From Eupeodes corollae (Eukaryota; Arthropoda; Insecta; Diptera; Syrphidae), in contig NC_079147.1 of the NCBI RefSeq assembly GCF_945859685.1, positions 64,634,946-64,698,945 of the forward strand: a stretch of DNA of 64,000 bases, in the 5' to 3' direction. Position numbers and translations under genes: made by a program. This document shows positions 34,801 through 49,800 of this stretch, in pieces. Position 1 is the first letter of the stretch. Every line of letters starts with the position of its first letter. Under the pieces are notes generated by a model. It was not told the DNA's origin. It was given only the letters and a program-made list of their open reading frames with translations, and ran no database searches.

Positions 34801-37800
34801 AACCAACTTATCTCCAGCTGCTTTAAAGAGCTCAACATTCAAGCCATCCGCTCCAGCGGCTTTATTAGACTTCAGCTTAGATATGGCAATCTTTACTTCG
34901 TCTAAGTCGGGAGCACGGGATTGTTGGCTTTCGTCGTCTATTTTGACCATATCATCCTGCCTGACAGCGGAATTCAGTTCGTCATCGCCGTTATACAGTC
35001 TGCAGAAGTGGTCCTTCCTATCCTCAGCATTGACTGCCACTATGATCTTTCCACTTTCGTCTTTGCAGCCTTCTGTTCTAGGTGTATGTACCTGTGAATT
35101 TCGTTTCACCTGTTCATAAAACTTTCAAACTTCATTCCTGCTTTTAAACCTCTCAACATCTTTACCCGCACGCTTCCCATGCCCTCTCGTTTTACCTCTG
35201 AGAAGTCGTAGTTCCTCTAGCCTCTTCTGCTCAAAGAGCTTATAAGCAGCCCCTCGTCCTTTTATGCAACCCTGGCGATTGTAGCAGTTTGACGTTGTAC
35301 CTGTTTTGGGTCTGGAAATCCGAAGTGCTACCTTGGCTACACCGAGGTAGTGGTCCGAGTCGATGTTAGTTCCTCGGAAAGTTCGTACATCCATAAATGC
35401 TATGAGTCTGAATCCGTTGTCGGAAGTGTTTCCGTGCAGACTGTTTTTCCGATTATTTCAGCAAAGATGTCTTCCCTTCCTAGCTTGGAATTAAAATTGC
35501 CCAGGACTGTTTTAATATCGTAGCTAGGACACTGCTCATATGTTTTACCTAGGAGCTCGAAGAACAAATCTTTGGGGTTGTCGTCTTTCTCTTCTGTGGG
35601 AGCGTGCGCGTATATCAGGCTAATATTGCCGAATTCAGCCTTGGCGCGTACATGAGGCGCTCATTGATGCACCTATAGCTCAAGACTTCTTGCTTAACTC
35701 TGGCTCCAATGACGAAGCCGCATTCGGTTTTCGTGGTTGCAGTCACCATAGTAAACATCGCAGTTTTTCATCCTCTTTTTGCCCGGCCAATCCCTTCGTA
35801 TTTCCTGGATGGCGGTGATGTCTGCTTTATAGCAGTCTAGGGCCTCCGCTAATTCTTCGGCTGCACGTGGTCTATTAAGGGACCTAACATTCCACGTGCA
35901 TATCCGAAGTTCGTTGTCTTAAATTCGTTTGTGTTGGTTGTCAACAGTAAATCCGTCCGTATCCAAGGCTTGTTGGTGCTTCGAAACTATGATAGCTTTT
36001 ACGTGGCCAGGAAGTCACCCTGACGGCACGACCCCCCCAACCTGAAGGGCCAGATCCTTAGTATAACTCCAAAAATGGGGAGTCGGATAAAACCGCTCCT
36101 TAAAGGCCTGGGCTCCGAACAAGCCTTAGTGTTCACTAAGTAGTTCAACCTTACTGGAACTGTTGATTCTATCTCGAGAATTCCTCCGCTGCCGCCTGGA
36201 TAAGGAGAGGTGCCTTAGTGGAAACACCTCTCCCCCTCTCTCGTTTGCTGCCTTCAACAACTTTCCACTGGGGCTGCAAGTTGAGGTACTAGGCATCCGA
36301 TGTTCACCACGGGGAGGTGACAGTAGGAGCTGATAGACAGAGGTGGGTTTTGAGAAAAACCTGTGGACGCTTGTGTCCTCTTGAATACATATGTCTTTCA
36401 TTTGTTTAAAATAAGCTTAATAATCTTTTTAGCCTAGTAAATTGCTAAAAATGAATTTAAGTATTTGCTATTGACTTTAAACTTCTTTTATTCTTGCGAA
36501 AAATGTGTTTGATGACATTTTGTTTTTATTTAAGAAATATCGAATTGACAGGCAGGAACAAAGATTGGAAACACCAATTCAGGAGTTACGTGGTTATTTC
36601 ACAATATTTGTCTACATGGCACTACTAAACATCAAATGGAAGTATCTTTAGCTCCTCCAAAAAGCATCTGACAAAATTAAATCATTTTAAATCGAATAAA
36701 AGTCATTTCAATATAAAAATTACAATATTTGCATTCACTCCCATTCAATCTGATTAACCCACAAAAATTACCAGAAGTTCCGGGTTTGTTTTTTTAAGTA
36801 ATTAAGTCTGATTTTTAATTCTTCCAACTGTATGTAAGGTACATTTACAATGTGTGTGTAAACTATGTACTCGGACATGTGTTCATTCATGTTAATTTAA
36901 CTTTGGTATAAATCTTTCAATATTATGCGTATAGCAAAGTTAACAAATACAACAACAAAAATACGCGTTTAATAAGCTTATTTTTCTACTTGCCAAATGA
37001 TAAAAATAAAAATTAAAAAAAAACAACAAAATAAATAAAAGTATTGCAAACAAAGTTTCGAAGGTTCTGTTTCGTTGGTTTAATGTTGGTTTGTATGAAC
37101 ATTCGAAGCAAATATTTAAGGATGCAAGTTCATTACGGTCAGATATGCAATTAAAAACTTGTTAAATGTGGAGGCAATTACAAAAACAAAAAAATAAAAA
37201 AAGTTACAAAAGTCCAGCAACATTAAAGGATATATACTCTACCCTACTCTACCCTACTCTTCCTTACCCTTTAAGGATTGCAGTGTTGAAAAAAAGTGCA
37301 AGGATATTTTTGTGTGCACTATATTTCATTTATATTATGCGTAGACTACGTATTTCATGGTTTATTAATTTTTGTTTTTTAAACACATCAGGATTTAATT
37401 GTTGTTTTTGTAGGACTTCTCCTGTCTCATGAGTTTTACATTTACATAGGTACAATACAAACACATATGTACATATGTATTGTAGACTTACGCGCTTACT
37501 CATTGATGTACTTTTATACCGAGTGTACATTTGTTTTGTGTGGGCAATTTAATTATAATTATTAATTGCAAGGACATAATATAAATTTATTTTTCACAGT
37601 GCAGCATTAAAAATTAAACACTAGCAATTATTTCGGAATGCGAAAGTTAAATAATCGCTTTGGCATGGAAATGTGAATGAAATAATTCGCCAACAACGCC
37701 ATCTGTGAGATGGAAAATTTGTTCTATACATACTGATACTCGAATATATTTACAATATATGAATGTATGTAAATAGATTGAAGAATAATTACATGTTACG

Positions 37801-40800
37801 TTTGTATTAAATTAAATTCTCAAACTGAGATATATGGAATTAAATGAATGTATTTCAAAATGATGGGCTTTCATGCAGGAAATATTTTAAGAAATTATTT
37901 CAAAAATTTCTGAAGTATGAATTTTTGGTTGAATGTCTCGTTTGGAAGGTAGGTGTGCATATTTTTTGGTTTTTCAGATATATTTTTGAGACATTTATTT
38001 GATAAAAACAATATTTCATATCATGAGTCAGATTTATTATTGATGTTCAAATGGTAGACATGTGAATTCAAGAGGACACAAGCGTCCACAGGTTTTTCTC
38101 AAAACCCACCTCTCGGTGGGTTTATCCGGGTCCCCTTCCTTGGAGTTATATTAAGAATCTGGCCCTCCAGGTTGGGGGTTGTACCATCGGGAAGAATTCC
38201 TGGCCACGTAAAAGCTTTCATAGTTTCGAAGCACCAACAAGCCTTGGATACGGACGGATTTACTGTTGACAACCAACACAAACGAAATAAGAACAACGAA
38301 CTTCGGATATGTACGTGGAATTTTAGGCCTCTTAACAGACCACTTGCAGCCGAACAATTAGCGGAAGCCCTAAACTGTTGCAAGGCAGATATTACCGCCA
38401 TCCAAGAAGTGCGATGGGAAACTAAACGACTGCGATATATACTACGGCGACTTTGTGAGTGGATTTGTTGTTAAAACTAGACTCAGGCAAAAAGTCTTGA
38501 GTTTCAACCGTGTGAGCGAGCGCATCACTACAATCCGCATCAAGAATAAATTCGCCAACATAAGCCTAATAAGCGCGCATGCTCCAACAGAGGAGAAAGA
38601 TGAAGACACCAAAGACATATTCTTCGAGCTCTTGGACAAGACATATAATGAGTGCCCTGGCTATGACATTAAAATTGCCTTAGGAGATTTTAAAGCCAAG
38701 CTAGGAAGAGAAGACATCTTTGGTGGGATAATCGGGAGATACAGCCTGCACGACACTACCTCCGACAACGGATTCAGGCTGATCGATTTCGCTGCGGCGC
38801 AAGACGTTCTGGTAGCTAGTACGCAGCTCACGCATCTCATATCCACAAGGGGACATGGAAATCTCCTGATCAATCAACCGTCAACCAGATTGACCACATT
38901 GCGATCGACGCACGACACTTCTCAAATATCCAGGATATCCGAACATTCCGAGAGGCCAACATTGACTCGGACCACTACCTCGTTGTAGCCAAGGTACGGA
39001 TACGGATAACCCGATCCAAGCCAAAACAAGGAAGTACTGTGAGAAGATTCGACGTTAAACGGCTACAATCGCAAGAGACAGCCATGTCCTTTTCCGACCG
39101 AGTCTCTAATAACCTCTTAAGGAGTCCTATGCTGCCTGCATTAAGTATTGAAAACCAGTGGCAACATTGCCTTGCAGCCATCAGAGATGCCGACTCTGAA
39201 GTGCTAGGTTTCACACAGTCGCCACAGCGAAACCCCTGGTTTGACGACGAATGCCGGCAAGTGCACGCAGCGAAACAAGATGCATACAAAACGGCGAGCT
39301 CTATGAGCAGAAGAGGAGAGAGGAACACCGGCTTCTTAAATGGAAAAAAAGAGAGCACGAGAAGTGCGCGATCGAAGAGCTAGAGGGATGTCACAACAGT
39401 AATGAGGTTTGTAAATTTAAAAAAAAAAAAACCTAACAAGGGTACCAGACCAGCCCCGAACCGAAGCCTGTAAAGACGATCAGGGGAAAATCGTAGTAGA
39501 ACTGCAGTCGATGCTGAGAATATGGAAAGATCACTTCTCCAAAATATATAACGGCGATGACGAACCGAATTCTGCTGTAAGGGAGATAGAACCACTTAAC
39601 CTCGGCGACGCAGATCAACAATTCCGCCTACCCGACCTTGACAAAGCTGCTGGAACTGACGGCATCGCTGTCGAACTATTCAAAGCAGCAGGCGATGACT
39701 TGGTAAGGAGCATGCACCAACTCATCTGCTAAATATGGTCGGAAGAAAGCATGCATCCCTATCAAACTTATCCGTTTGTGCAGAATGACGATGGAGAATG
39801 AACGCTGCTCTATCAAGGTTAAAACAAAAACACTAGAGGCACAATCTTCCAAAGGTCCATCCAATTACTCGGAGCGAGCTTCGAGAGAAAAATTCTTAGG
39901 GTGATTTTTGGTCCGGTATGCATCAATGGAGAATATAGGAAAGATATAACGACGAACTGTACGGGCTGTACAGCAACACTGACTTAGATGGCTAGGTCAT
40001 GTAGAGCGAATGGACATCCACGCTCAATCCCGAGAGACGGCGCAGTAGAGGAAGACCGCGACTCAGGTGGCGCACCCAGGTGGGAGAGGACCTCAACCAA
40101 CTTGGCATGCGAAACTGGAGTAAGCCAGCTAGGGACCGAGCTGGTTGGAGACGCATGTTGGTTGAGGCCCAGGTCCGCCCCGGACTGTAGCGCCACCTTA
40201 AGTAAGTAATTAAGTAAGTAAGAGTCAGATTTATTAATGAAAGAAAAAGAGGTTGGAATGTAACCCGTAGTATTAATTTCCCCTTGGTAATCTCTGAAAT
40301 CAAGATTTTCTTTGCAATTCGTCAAATTGTGACTAAGAGAACTTAAATAAAAGGAAGTTAAAGTTATTTTCTGCCGAGCAAACATCCAACAAGTTTAAAC
40401 CAAAATTATATAAAAGAGGCTGGGATGCGGCACACAATGATAACTTCCCATCCCGTCAGTCGATTTGTTTTGCTTAAAAGTTTGTAAGTTTTCGTGTTTT
40501 GTTAAGAAAGTTGTCAACTGAATTATTCTTAAAAATTTAAAAATTACCAACAACATTTTGCATAAAATTAATTTGAATGATTTCCAAATCTACATATTTT
40601 TGTAAACGAGATTTTTAGTCGAAAGCTAATTTTTATCAACTTTATTAGCATTTAAAAAAAATTGTATTTCTTATATAAATAAAAACAAATTGGATGAATG
40701 AAATTTATTTAAAGTCAATATCTTCTACTGCTTACAAGATATCGAGAACTAAACATCAATTTTTAAGAAAATTTGCGTACTATTTTTTGTAGATTATAAA

Positions 40801-43800
40801 AAAATTATTCAATATCGAAAACAATATTTTCTGTGAGATAAAATAAGTTTGAAGCCAATATTATTAATTTCTGAAAAGATATTTACTTACTTACTTACTT
40901 ACTTAAGGTGGCGCTACAGTCATGTGTTAACTAGGCCTCACACAACAAACTTCTCCATCTAGCTCGGTCCCTAGATAGATGTCTCCAGTTTCGCGCTCCA
41001 AGTTGGGTGAGGTCACTTTCCACTTGTGAGCGCCACCTGATCCGCTGTCCTGTGGGTGTAGATTCAAAGACTTTCCGGGCCGGAGCATTGGTTTCCACGC
41101 GCTATTCTGACCCAGCCATCTTAGTCTTTGAACTTTTACCCTTCTGGCTAGGTCTACGTCGCTGTACAGCCCGTACAGCTCGTCTCGAAGAACTTTTCTC
41201 TCGAAGCGACCCAAGGTGCTTTCATCCGCTTTTCTCATAGTCCATGCTTCTGCACTGTATAGAAGGACGAGGATACGAAGGGTTTTGTATAGCAACACTT
41301 TTGTCCCTCGAGAGAGGACTTTACCACTCAATTGCTTTCTTAGTTCAAAGAAACAGCGGTAAGCGAGAGTTATTCTGCGTTTGATCTCAGCGCTGGTGTT
41401 GTTTTCTGCGTTTACAGCGGAGCCTAGATAGACGAAGTCCTTGACTACCTCAAAGTTAAGTCTGTCGATAGTGATGTTTATTAATCGTTAAACCCATTTT
41501 TGCCGCCTATGCCTTAATACTCACAAAAGCCCCATTGACATCACGCTGAGTTCTTCCGATTATGTTAATGTCATCAGCATATGCCAGTAATTGGGCAGAC
41601 TTTTGAAAGATAGTGCCTCTAGTCTTGACGTGTGAGCTCTGCACTATTCTTTCAAGCACGATGTTAAGAAAATCATTTGAAAGCGCATCACCTTGTCTAA
41701 AACCTTTTTTGACATCGAAAGGTTCTGTTAAGTTGTTTCCAACCTTTATGGAGCAGCGTGAATTTTCCATGGTCATCCTGCACAAACGGACGAGTTTGCC
41801 AGGGATGCAAAAACTAGACATGGCTCTATACAGCTCGTACCTGTAAATGCTGTCATATGCGGCCTTGAAATCGATGAAAAGATGGTGGGTGTCGATTTGG
41901 TATTTTTGGGTTTTTCCTGGATCTGCCGTAATGTGAATATTTGATCAACTGTGGGCTTTAGACGTTCACATATTACGGCAGAGAAGATTTTATAGGCGAT
42001 GTTAAGTAGACTGATTCCCCTGTAGTTGGTGCAATTTAGAGGGTCTGAGGTTCCATTCATCGGGCATGCTTTCTTCCGACCATATCTTACAGATAAATTG
42101 ATGCATGCTCCTAACTAAATCATCTCCAGCTGCTTTAAAGAGCTTGGTATTCAAGCCATCTATTGCAGCAGCTTTATTAGAGTTCAGCTTAGATATGGCA
42201 ATCTTTACTTGGTCTAAGTCAGGAGGACGGGATTGTTGGCTTTCGTCGTCTATGTTGAATAGATCATCCTGCCTGACAGCGGAATTCAGTTCGTCGTCGC
42301 CGTTATACATTCTGAAGAACTGATGACGTTTCAACTTTCGTCTTTGCAGCCTTCGGTTCTAGGTTTATGTATCTGCGAATTTCGTTTCACCTGTTCATAA
42401 AACTTTCGAACTTCATTCCTGCTTTTAAACCTCTCAACATCTTCGACCCACGCTTCTCATGCCCTCTCTTTTTTTTCTGAGAAGTCGGCGTTCCTCTCGC
42501 CTCTTGTGCTTATAGAGCTCATGAGTAGCTCTCGTCCTTTTATGCAGCGCCGCTTTGCGTGCCTGTTGTTTGGCTGCATTTGACTGCCGACATTTCTCAC
42601 TAAACCAGGGGTTCCTTGTTGGTGGGTGCTTGAAACCCAGCACGCCATAGGTGGCTTCTCTGATTGCATCTTGGCAATATTGCCACAGGTTTTCGATACA
42701 TTGTGTTGGATGCAGAGGACTTCGAAAGAGGTTACTTGTACCTCGGTGGGAGAAGGATTTGACGATCTCTTTCGGTTATAACGAGGTAGTGGTCCGAGTC
42801 GATGTTAGCTCCTCGGAAAGTTCGTACATTCATGATGCTGGAAGCGTGTCTGCCGTCGATCGCAATATGGTCAATCTGTTTGACGGTAGATTGATCTGGA
42901 GAACTCCAAGTTCCTTTGTGGATGTTGAGGTGTGGAAAACGCGTACTGGTTACGTTTCGCCTCGCAGCAAAATCTATGAGTTTGAATCCGTTGTCGGAAG
43001 TGTTGTCGTGCAGGCTGTTCTTCCCGATTATTTCATCACCAAAGATGTCTTCCCTTCCTAGCTTGACATTAAAATTACCCAGGACTATTTTAATATCGTA
43101 GCTAGGACACAGCTCATATGTTTTGTCTAAGAGCTCGAAGAACATATCTATGGTGTTGTCGTCTTTCTCTTCTGTGGGGGCGTGCGCGCATATCAGGCTA
43201 ATATTGCCGAATTTAACCTTGATGCGTATCGTCATGAGGCGCTCATTGATGCACCTTTAGCTCAAGGCCTAAGTCTGGCTCCAACGACGAAGCCGCATCC
43301 AAATAAGCGCTGTTGGTTTTCGTGGTAGCAGAGCAGTCACCATAGTAAATATCGCAGTTTTTCATCCTCTTTTTGCCCGGCCCATCCCATCGTATTTCCT
43401 GGATGGCGGTGATGTCTGCTTTATAGCAGTCTAGGGCCTTCGCTAATTCTTCGGCTGCACGTGGTCTATTAAGGGACTTAACATTCCACGTGCATATCCG
43501 AAATTCGTTGTCCTTAATTCGTTTGCGTAGGTTGTCAACAGTAAATCCGTCCGTATCCAAGTCTTGTTGGTAGATATTTGAGTCGAAAATCAATGTTTAC
43601 CAACTTTTATTAATTTTGTTTAAGGTTTTTATTGTTGGTAAAAAAACTGTCCATTCGATTTTTTGACGAATATTTGAAAAGAAATTCAATTTTTACTAAC
43701 TTTCAGTACTGTTTTTTTTAGGTTTTTTTAATTTTTTGTAAAAAAAACTGTCTATTCGATTTTTCTCAATATATTAACAGATTTTGAAAACGTTATTCTT

Positions 43801-46800
43801 CGTTGGCCAAAATTGTTTTCAAGATGAAATACTTTTTTGTTCGTAAAATGTTCGAGGTGACAAATATTTTTTTTCACTTTTTTTTTGATTTATAGAAAAA
43901 ACCATGAATAAAGAAAAAAAGATCAATTTTTTCCAAAAATATATCTTGTATCGCGTTACAATATATAATATACAATTTAATTTAAGTCTCTAGCGTTATT
44001 GGTTCATGAGATATTTAGGGTTAACTAAAATGTTCAACATTTTTCAAATTGCTTTGGTGAAAAAAACACCATTAAATTTTTTTGATAGCCCTTTTTGCAT
44101 CTTTCTGCCCTATTATCTGTTTAACAAAATTTATTTGAAGTCGATATCTCTACTGGTTCTTGAGCTATGGATGACGCAAAAAACGTCGAACGTACGTACA
44201 CATGCTGCAACAAACATCTCTCTAAAAATCTTTCTAGGGACCTTGAAATTTCGAGAAATGAAAACATTTCAATACAATTTTTGCAATTTTTTTCATTTTG
44301 TAGATAAAAATTAAATAAAATAAGAATTGAAAGAAATGGGTCCGTTCGTAAATTATGCTCTAACTACGTGTAGGTCTTCGAAACCGATTACGTTATATTT
44401 AGTGACATTAACTTTATGCATATTAAGAAACTATTTAAGTATTAAATAAGTTTGTCGATTCAGCAAAAATTAATTTTTATTAAGTTTAGGTAGCTGTACT
44501 ACATTCGATACGGAGTAAAAAAAATACAAAATTTCGTGGCACCAGAAAACAAATTTAAAACTTTTATTAACAAGTATCAAATATCAAATTTATTAAGTAC
44601 CAAAGTAGGTAGGTAGAAATGGCGATCTCAAGGCATCCTAGCCTGAGATCCAATTAGCGCTGTAGTGCGCCGTTTTGATACCAAAAACTCGTTTGACCTT
44701 TGATTAAAAGGGATAGATTTATAGAGAAGCTTCGTAGCGATTATGTTAGAGCCATTTTGTCGCATTGAGAAAAAAGATTAGGTCTCTAATCTATGTCTCA
44801 GGTAGCTCATCAAGTTCTTGAAGGAATGCTTTTCCAAAGCATTTCATTCTGACGTTTGCCAAAGCAGGACATTTGCAGAGGAAATGGATTATGGTTTCAC
44901 TTTCTCTTTGGTCACTACAGCTACGGCAAAAGGTGTTATAAGAGATACCCAACTTCTCCGCATGAACTCCTATAGGCCAATGTCCGGTACAAACCGCAAC
45001 AATCCTGGCTATTTCTTGCTTTGGCCTGCATAGAAGATCGTTTGTGCTTGTTTTATTATAGGTGGGCCATATCTTCCTAGATATAATGCAGTTGGGTTAA
45101 TTGCTCCACCTTCGGTTTGATTCAGTTTGGAAGATAAAAAAAAAGATTTTACCCTTCATAGCACCAAGAGGAATGTTAACCATTTCCGCAAGTGAGCTAT
45201 GAAGGGCCGATCCTTGCCTGGCTAGCTCGTCAGCCCGTTCATTTCTTACGATACCACTATGGCCCGGAACCCAGATCAGGGTGACACCGAGGTTTATATT
45301 TAGGCTCGCAAGCTCATCGTGACATTGCTGGACGAATTTAGATGAGGATATGGCCGAGTTAATGGCTTTGACAGCTGCCTGACTGTCTGTAAAGATAGCC
45401 GCATTTCGGTTTTGGTTTTGGCTTTGTTAAAGTATCTTACATGCCTCTCTTATTGCTAGTATTTTAGCCTGAAAAACGCTAGCAAAATCAGGAAGCCTAA
45501 AGGATTTGGCTACATTTAGAGACTCAGAAAAGATCCCAGAACCAACTCCGCACTCCATCTTTGAGCCGTCAGTAAAGATGGTTGTGTAGAAACCTATCGA
45601 AACGATGTCATCCTCCCAATCTTCTCTGGATGGGAAAATAACCTCAAAACCCTTACTAAGGCTCAAAGTAGGAGTGCAGTAGTCAGTGTCTACCGAGATA
45701 ATATCTGAGGGAATCAATTTCGTTGTGTTGCTGTGACCATAAGGTTTTGACAACCAGCTGTTTGATTCCTTCAGCCTAATAGCGCTGCAGGAAACTATGT
45801 ATTTAATAAAAAGGTCGATTGGTAGAAGATCCAAAACTAACGTTTAAGGCGTCCGTTGGGCAAGTACGCATGACCCTTGTGGTGCCCACGCAAGCTGTTC
45901 TCTGAACCTTCTTTAGCTTATCAATATTAAAGGCTTTGCTAAGAGCAGGCCACTTCATGCAGCTTGGATACCCATTGCTTTTGCGCTTAGCGTTAATGTA
46001 CTTCCAAAAACTTTCACTTTTATATTAAATATTTGACTCAATAGAGAACAAATAAGCCCGGTATAAAAATTTATTAAGCGTATCGAATTCTTTTTGAATA
46101 GACATATGCTTAGATCTCAAATTCGGATCATGGCGATTAGTTTTAAGTATCTTAAAAGATTTAGTTTTTCTATTTCTAAGATTTATGGTCTCTTGTTAAA
46201 CCATGCAGGATTATTTCTAGATTTGGCTTTTTTATTTGGGACAAATCTACTTACAGATTCATTGACAATAGATACTAGAGTTTCATTAGCATTATTTAAT
46301 TAACTTTTAGATAAAAGCGATTCCGAAGGAATAGATGCAAAATACTCATTCATTGCATCAAAGTTAGAGTTTTTATAATTAGGTATAAAAGTATTATTAT
46401 TTAAAACTTTTTTCATAAAAGTATAAAAACATAAGTTACCTTCATGTGCAATATGATGGACAGAATTATTCTCAATTGGAGTATCAGATTTTCAACATAA
46501 TATCTATATTTTTATTATGTAAAAGAGACTGGGATGTGGCCCACACTGATAACTTCCCATTCCGTCTTTCGATTTGTTTTGCTTAAAAGTTTGTAAGTTT
46601 TCGTGTTTTGTTAAAAAATTGTTAACGGAGTTATTCTTAAAAAAATAAAAAGTAACAACAAAATTTTGCATATAATGAAATAGTTTGATTTCGAAATTTA
46701 TTTTCGTTAACGAGATTTTTAATCGAAAAGAATTTTTATCAATTTTAGTCTCATTTCTTAAAAGCGTTTTTAGGTTTTAATTTTTGTAAAAAAAAACTTC

Positions 46801-49800
46801 AATTCGATTTTCCTCAAAATCTTATCGAATATTGAAAACAATATTTCTTTAATAAATAAATAAATTGGGTGGCGCAACAGTCCGTTTGAGAACTAGTGAC
46901 TGACAACTCTCAACCATTCCTGTGTGCGAGTACTGTTGTCAGGGATGGAAGGGACCTACAGTTTTAAGCCGAATCCGAACGGCAAATTTGAGAAAGCACT
47001 TTTTTAAGACAAGTATTACTCTTGGAGAATTTGTTAATTCCTCGCTTTTTCTTAAAATTTTACTGAATGTTAACAACATTATTTTTTAAAAGACGAAATT
47101 AGTTAAAAGAAAATATGTAAAAGTTTTGAAAAGATATCTGAGTCGAAAATCAATTTTTAGCAACTTTCTTAAATTTTTTATTTTTTGCACAAAAACTGTC
47201 AAAACGATTTTTATCAAAATTGTATCGAATGTTGAAAACAATGTTTTTTAAAGGACCAAAATAGTTTTAAGCCACTATCTATAACTTTTAAAATGATTTT
47301 TAAGTCAAAAATGCATTTTTACCAACTTTTGTTAATTTTTTTACAGGTTATCATTTTTTGAAAAAAAAAACTGTCACTTCGATTTTTCTTAAAACTTAAC
47401 TGAATATTAGCAGCAATATTTTTAAAAAGATAAAGTAGTTTAAAGCCAAAATCTCAAAGTTTTGAAAAGATACTTGAGTCGAAAATCAATTTTTACCAAC
47501 TTTTGTAATTTTTTAAGGTTTTTATTTAAAAAAATTGTCTATTCGATTTTTCTCAAAATTTTACCAGATGTTGAAAACGCTATTCCACAAAATTGTTTGG
47601 GAGATGAAATCATTTTTTGTTTGTAAGATTTTTGAGGTAACAAATATATTTTCAGTTAAATTCAAATGAAATTAACATTGAAAGAAATGGGTTCGTTCGT
47701 AAATGATGCTCTTACTACGTGGAGGTTTCGAAACAGATGACTCTATATTTATTGACATCAAATTAATGCTTAACATAACAAACTCTACTTCCATATTAAA
47801 CAACTTGGCCAATGCAACGTACGAAAACCAACATACATTTTTTTTTAGTTTAAGAGTTACAAAATACAAAATTTCGTGGGACTAGAAAACAAATTAAACA
47901 ACTTTAATTTACAAGTATCAAGTACCGGACACTTAAAAAAATATCAGAGTTCATTTTGAGTTCCAAAATAACTTCATTGGGTGAATTCACAAAGGTATTG
48001 ACTACGTAGTCAAAATTCAACTAGCTTTGCGAATGCAAATTATGACCACAAAGCTAGTCAATCCGGAACTTTCATATTAATGACAAATACAAATATATAA
48101 AATAAGAAACCTTTGTATTTTCAGAACGTTAAATAGTTTTTTTTTCTTTTTAAATTCAATATAACTAAATAGAAGATATAATAAAATTGATTTATATTTC
48201 TATTCAAATATCGAAAGATTAATTTCATTTTGAATTCTTATGTTTTTACCGAGCAGCTGATTGTGAAACGTCTGAATAGAGTGCACTAACTTTGTAGCAG
48301 AAATTTGTACACTATTACGGAGGGAAAATTTCAACTACTTTTGTAGTTAGATTTAGCCAATCAGAATCCCTTGAATACGTAGCCACTAGCTTTGTGAATG
48401 CTACCACTATTTTTTTTTCGACATATGTTGGACTCTACTCTACGAACACATCCTTCAAGACTCAATGAGGTACTAAACTAACACACGACGACGTCTTGAA
48501 ATGATAAACTCGAAAATTGATTTCGATACTAGAAAAAAGTAGAATCTCTATCCACAGTAGGATTTCACTTAACAGTTTATCTGCAGTAATTCTACTGCTG
48601 ATGTTTCTCTTCTTATTCATATAAGTGTCTACTGTACTATGGATGGATTTAACAAAAACACTCTCTTATTATCATCTGCACGTCGGTGTCCCTACTGGTT
48701 CTTGAGATTTAGCCGACACAAGAAGGAATTCAAAAATTTATATTTCTAAAAACCATGGAATTAGAATTTAGTGTCAGAGAAATTTAACATTTTGTAATTT
48801 GTAAAAAATGGAACCAATTAAAAGAAATAAATTTAATTTAAAAAATTACCTATTAATGATGATAATATGTGATCGCAGACCATGGAGCTTCATTAATTCT
48901 ACTGATTGCATTATACAAGTACACGTGGCTATAACGTTCAAATCAAACACATCTTTGACTTCTCCAGCTGAACTCTCTGCAAGGATAAAATGAAACATAC
49001 ATACATATAAATACATGTTTATGAAAATTTTGTAATTATTTGTTTTTGTAATTTTAATAGTTATTGCTTTCGACTTCACTCAATTTCAGATATTATTAAT
49101 TTTTTTGATTTAAAAGAGTTGAGATTAAATTAATTAAATATTTTAATATTTAGATAGCAAGAGTTTTAGCAGAGATATATTTTGATGTATAAATGCACAA
49201 AAAAGGTTAAGAAAAATATCAAAATAACCCTAGTTCTATTTATCACCTTTGATGCAAGTAAGTCCTAGGCTCTAAGAAAAACATGTGGGTACCTAAAGTT
49301 ATTAAGACCAAAACAAATGCCTTAAAAGTTATTCTATAATATTTTTGGAAGCAGAAATTTAGTTGGAAATTTGATCAATCTAAATGGTCAAACATTTGTA
49401 CCCGTGACGTGGTGGTTCTTGGGTTCAATCCCTGTCTGTGCCATCTAAAAGTTTTTCTCCTACAATATAATTCTTGTCATGAAATGTGCTTTCTCAAATT
49501 GGCAGTTTGGATTCTGTATACAAATTTTAGGTCTCTTTTGCACATAAGAATGGTTTGAACATACGTACATTCGTACGTCCGTACGTCTGTTCGTCTGTAC
49601 GTCTGTACGTCCGTGCGTTCGTACGTGCGCGACGTTTTGCGTTGGTGTTTTTTTACCTAGCAGTTTAAAAAAAGGTAAACATTTTGGTTAACCATAAATA
49701 TCTCACGAACCAATAACGCTAGAGACGTGAATTAAAATTTATATTATACATTGTAACGTGATACCAAACTTGTATAATTTTATAAAAAATCCAAATTGCG

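Noticed and set aside
38284..38988. Frames resembling proteins often named craniofacial development protein 2
   Set aside because: The sequence is the endonuclease of an RTE-like retrotransposon, repeated several times here with target duplications. The host-gene name is a database artefact.
49558..49630. GTACGTC repeats as a CRISPR or telomere-like array
   Set aside because: Units are imperfect 8-mers without spacers and lie at a fixed place inside family G. This is a microsatellite.
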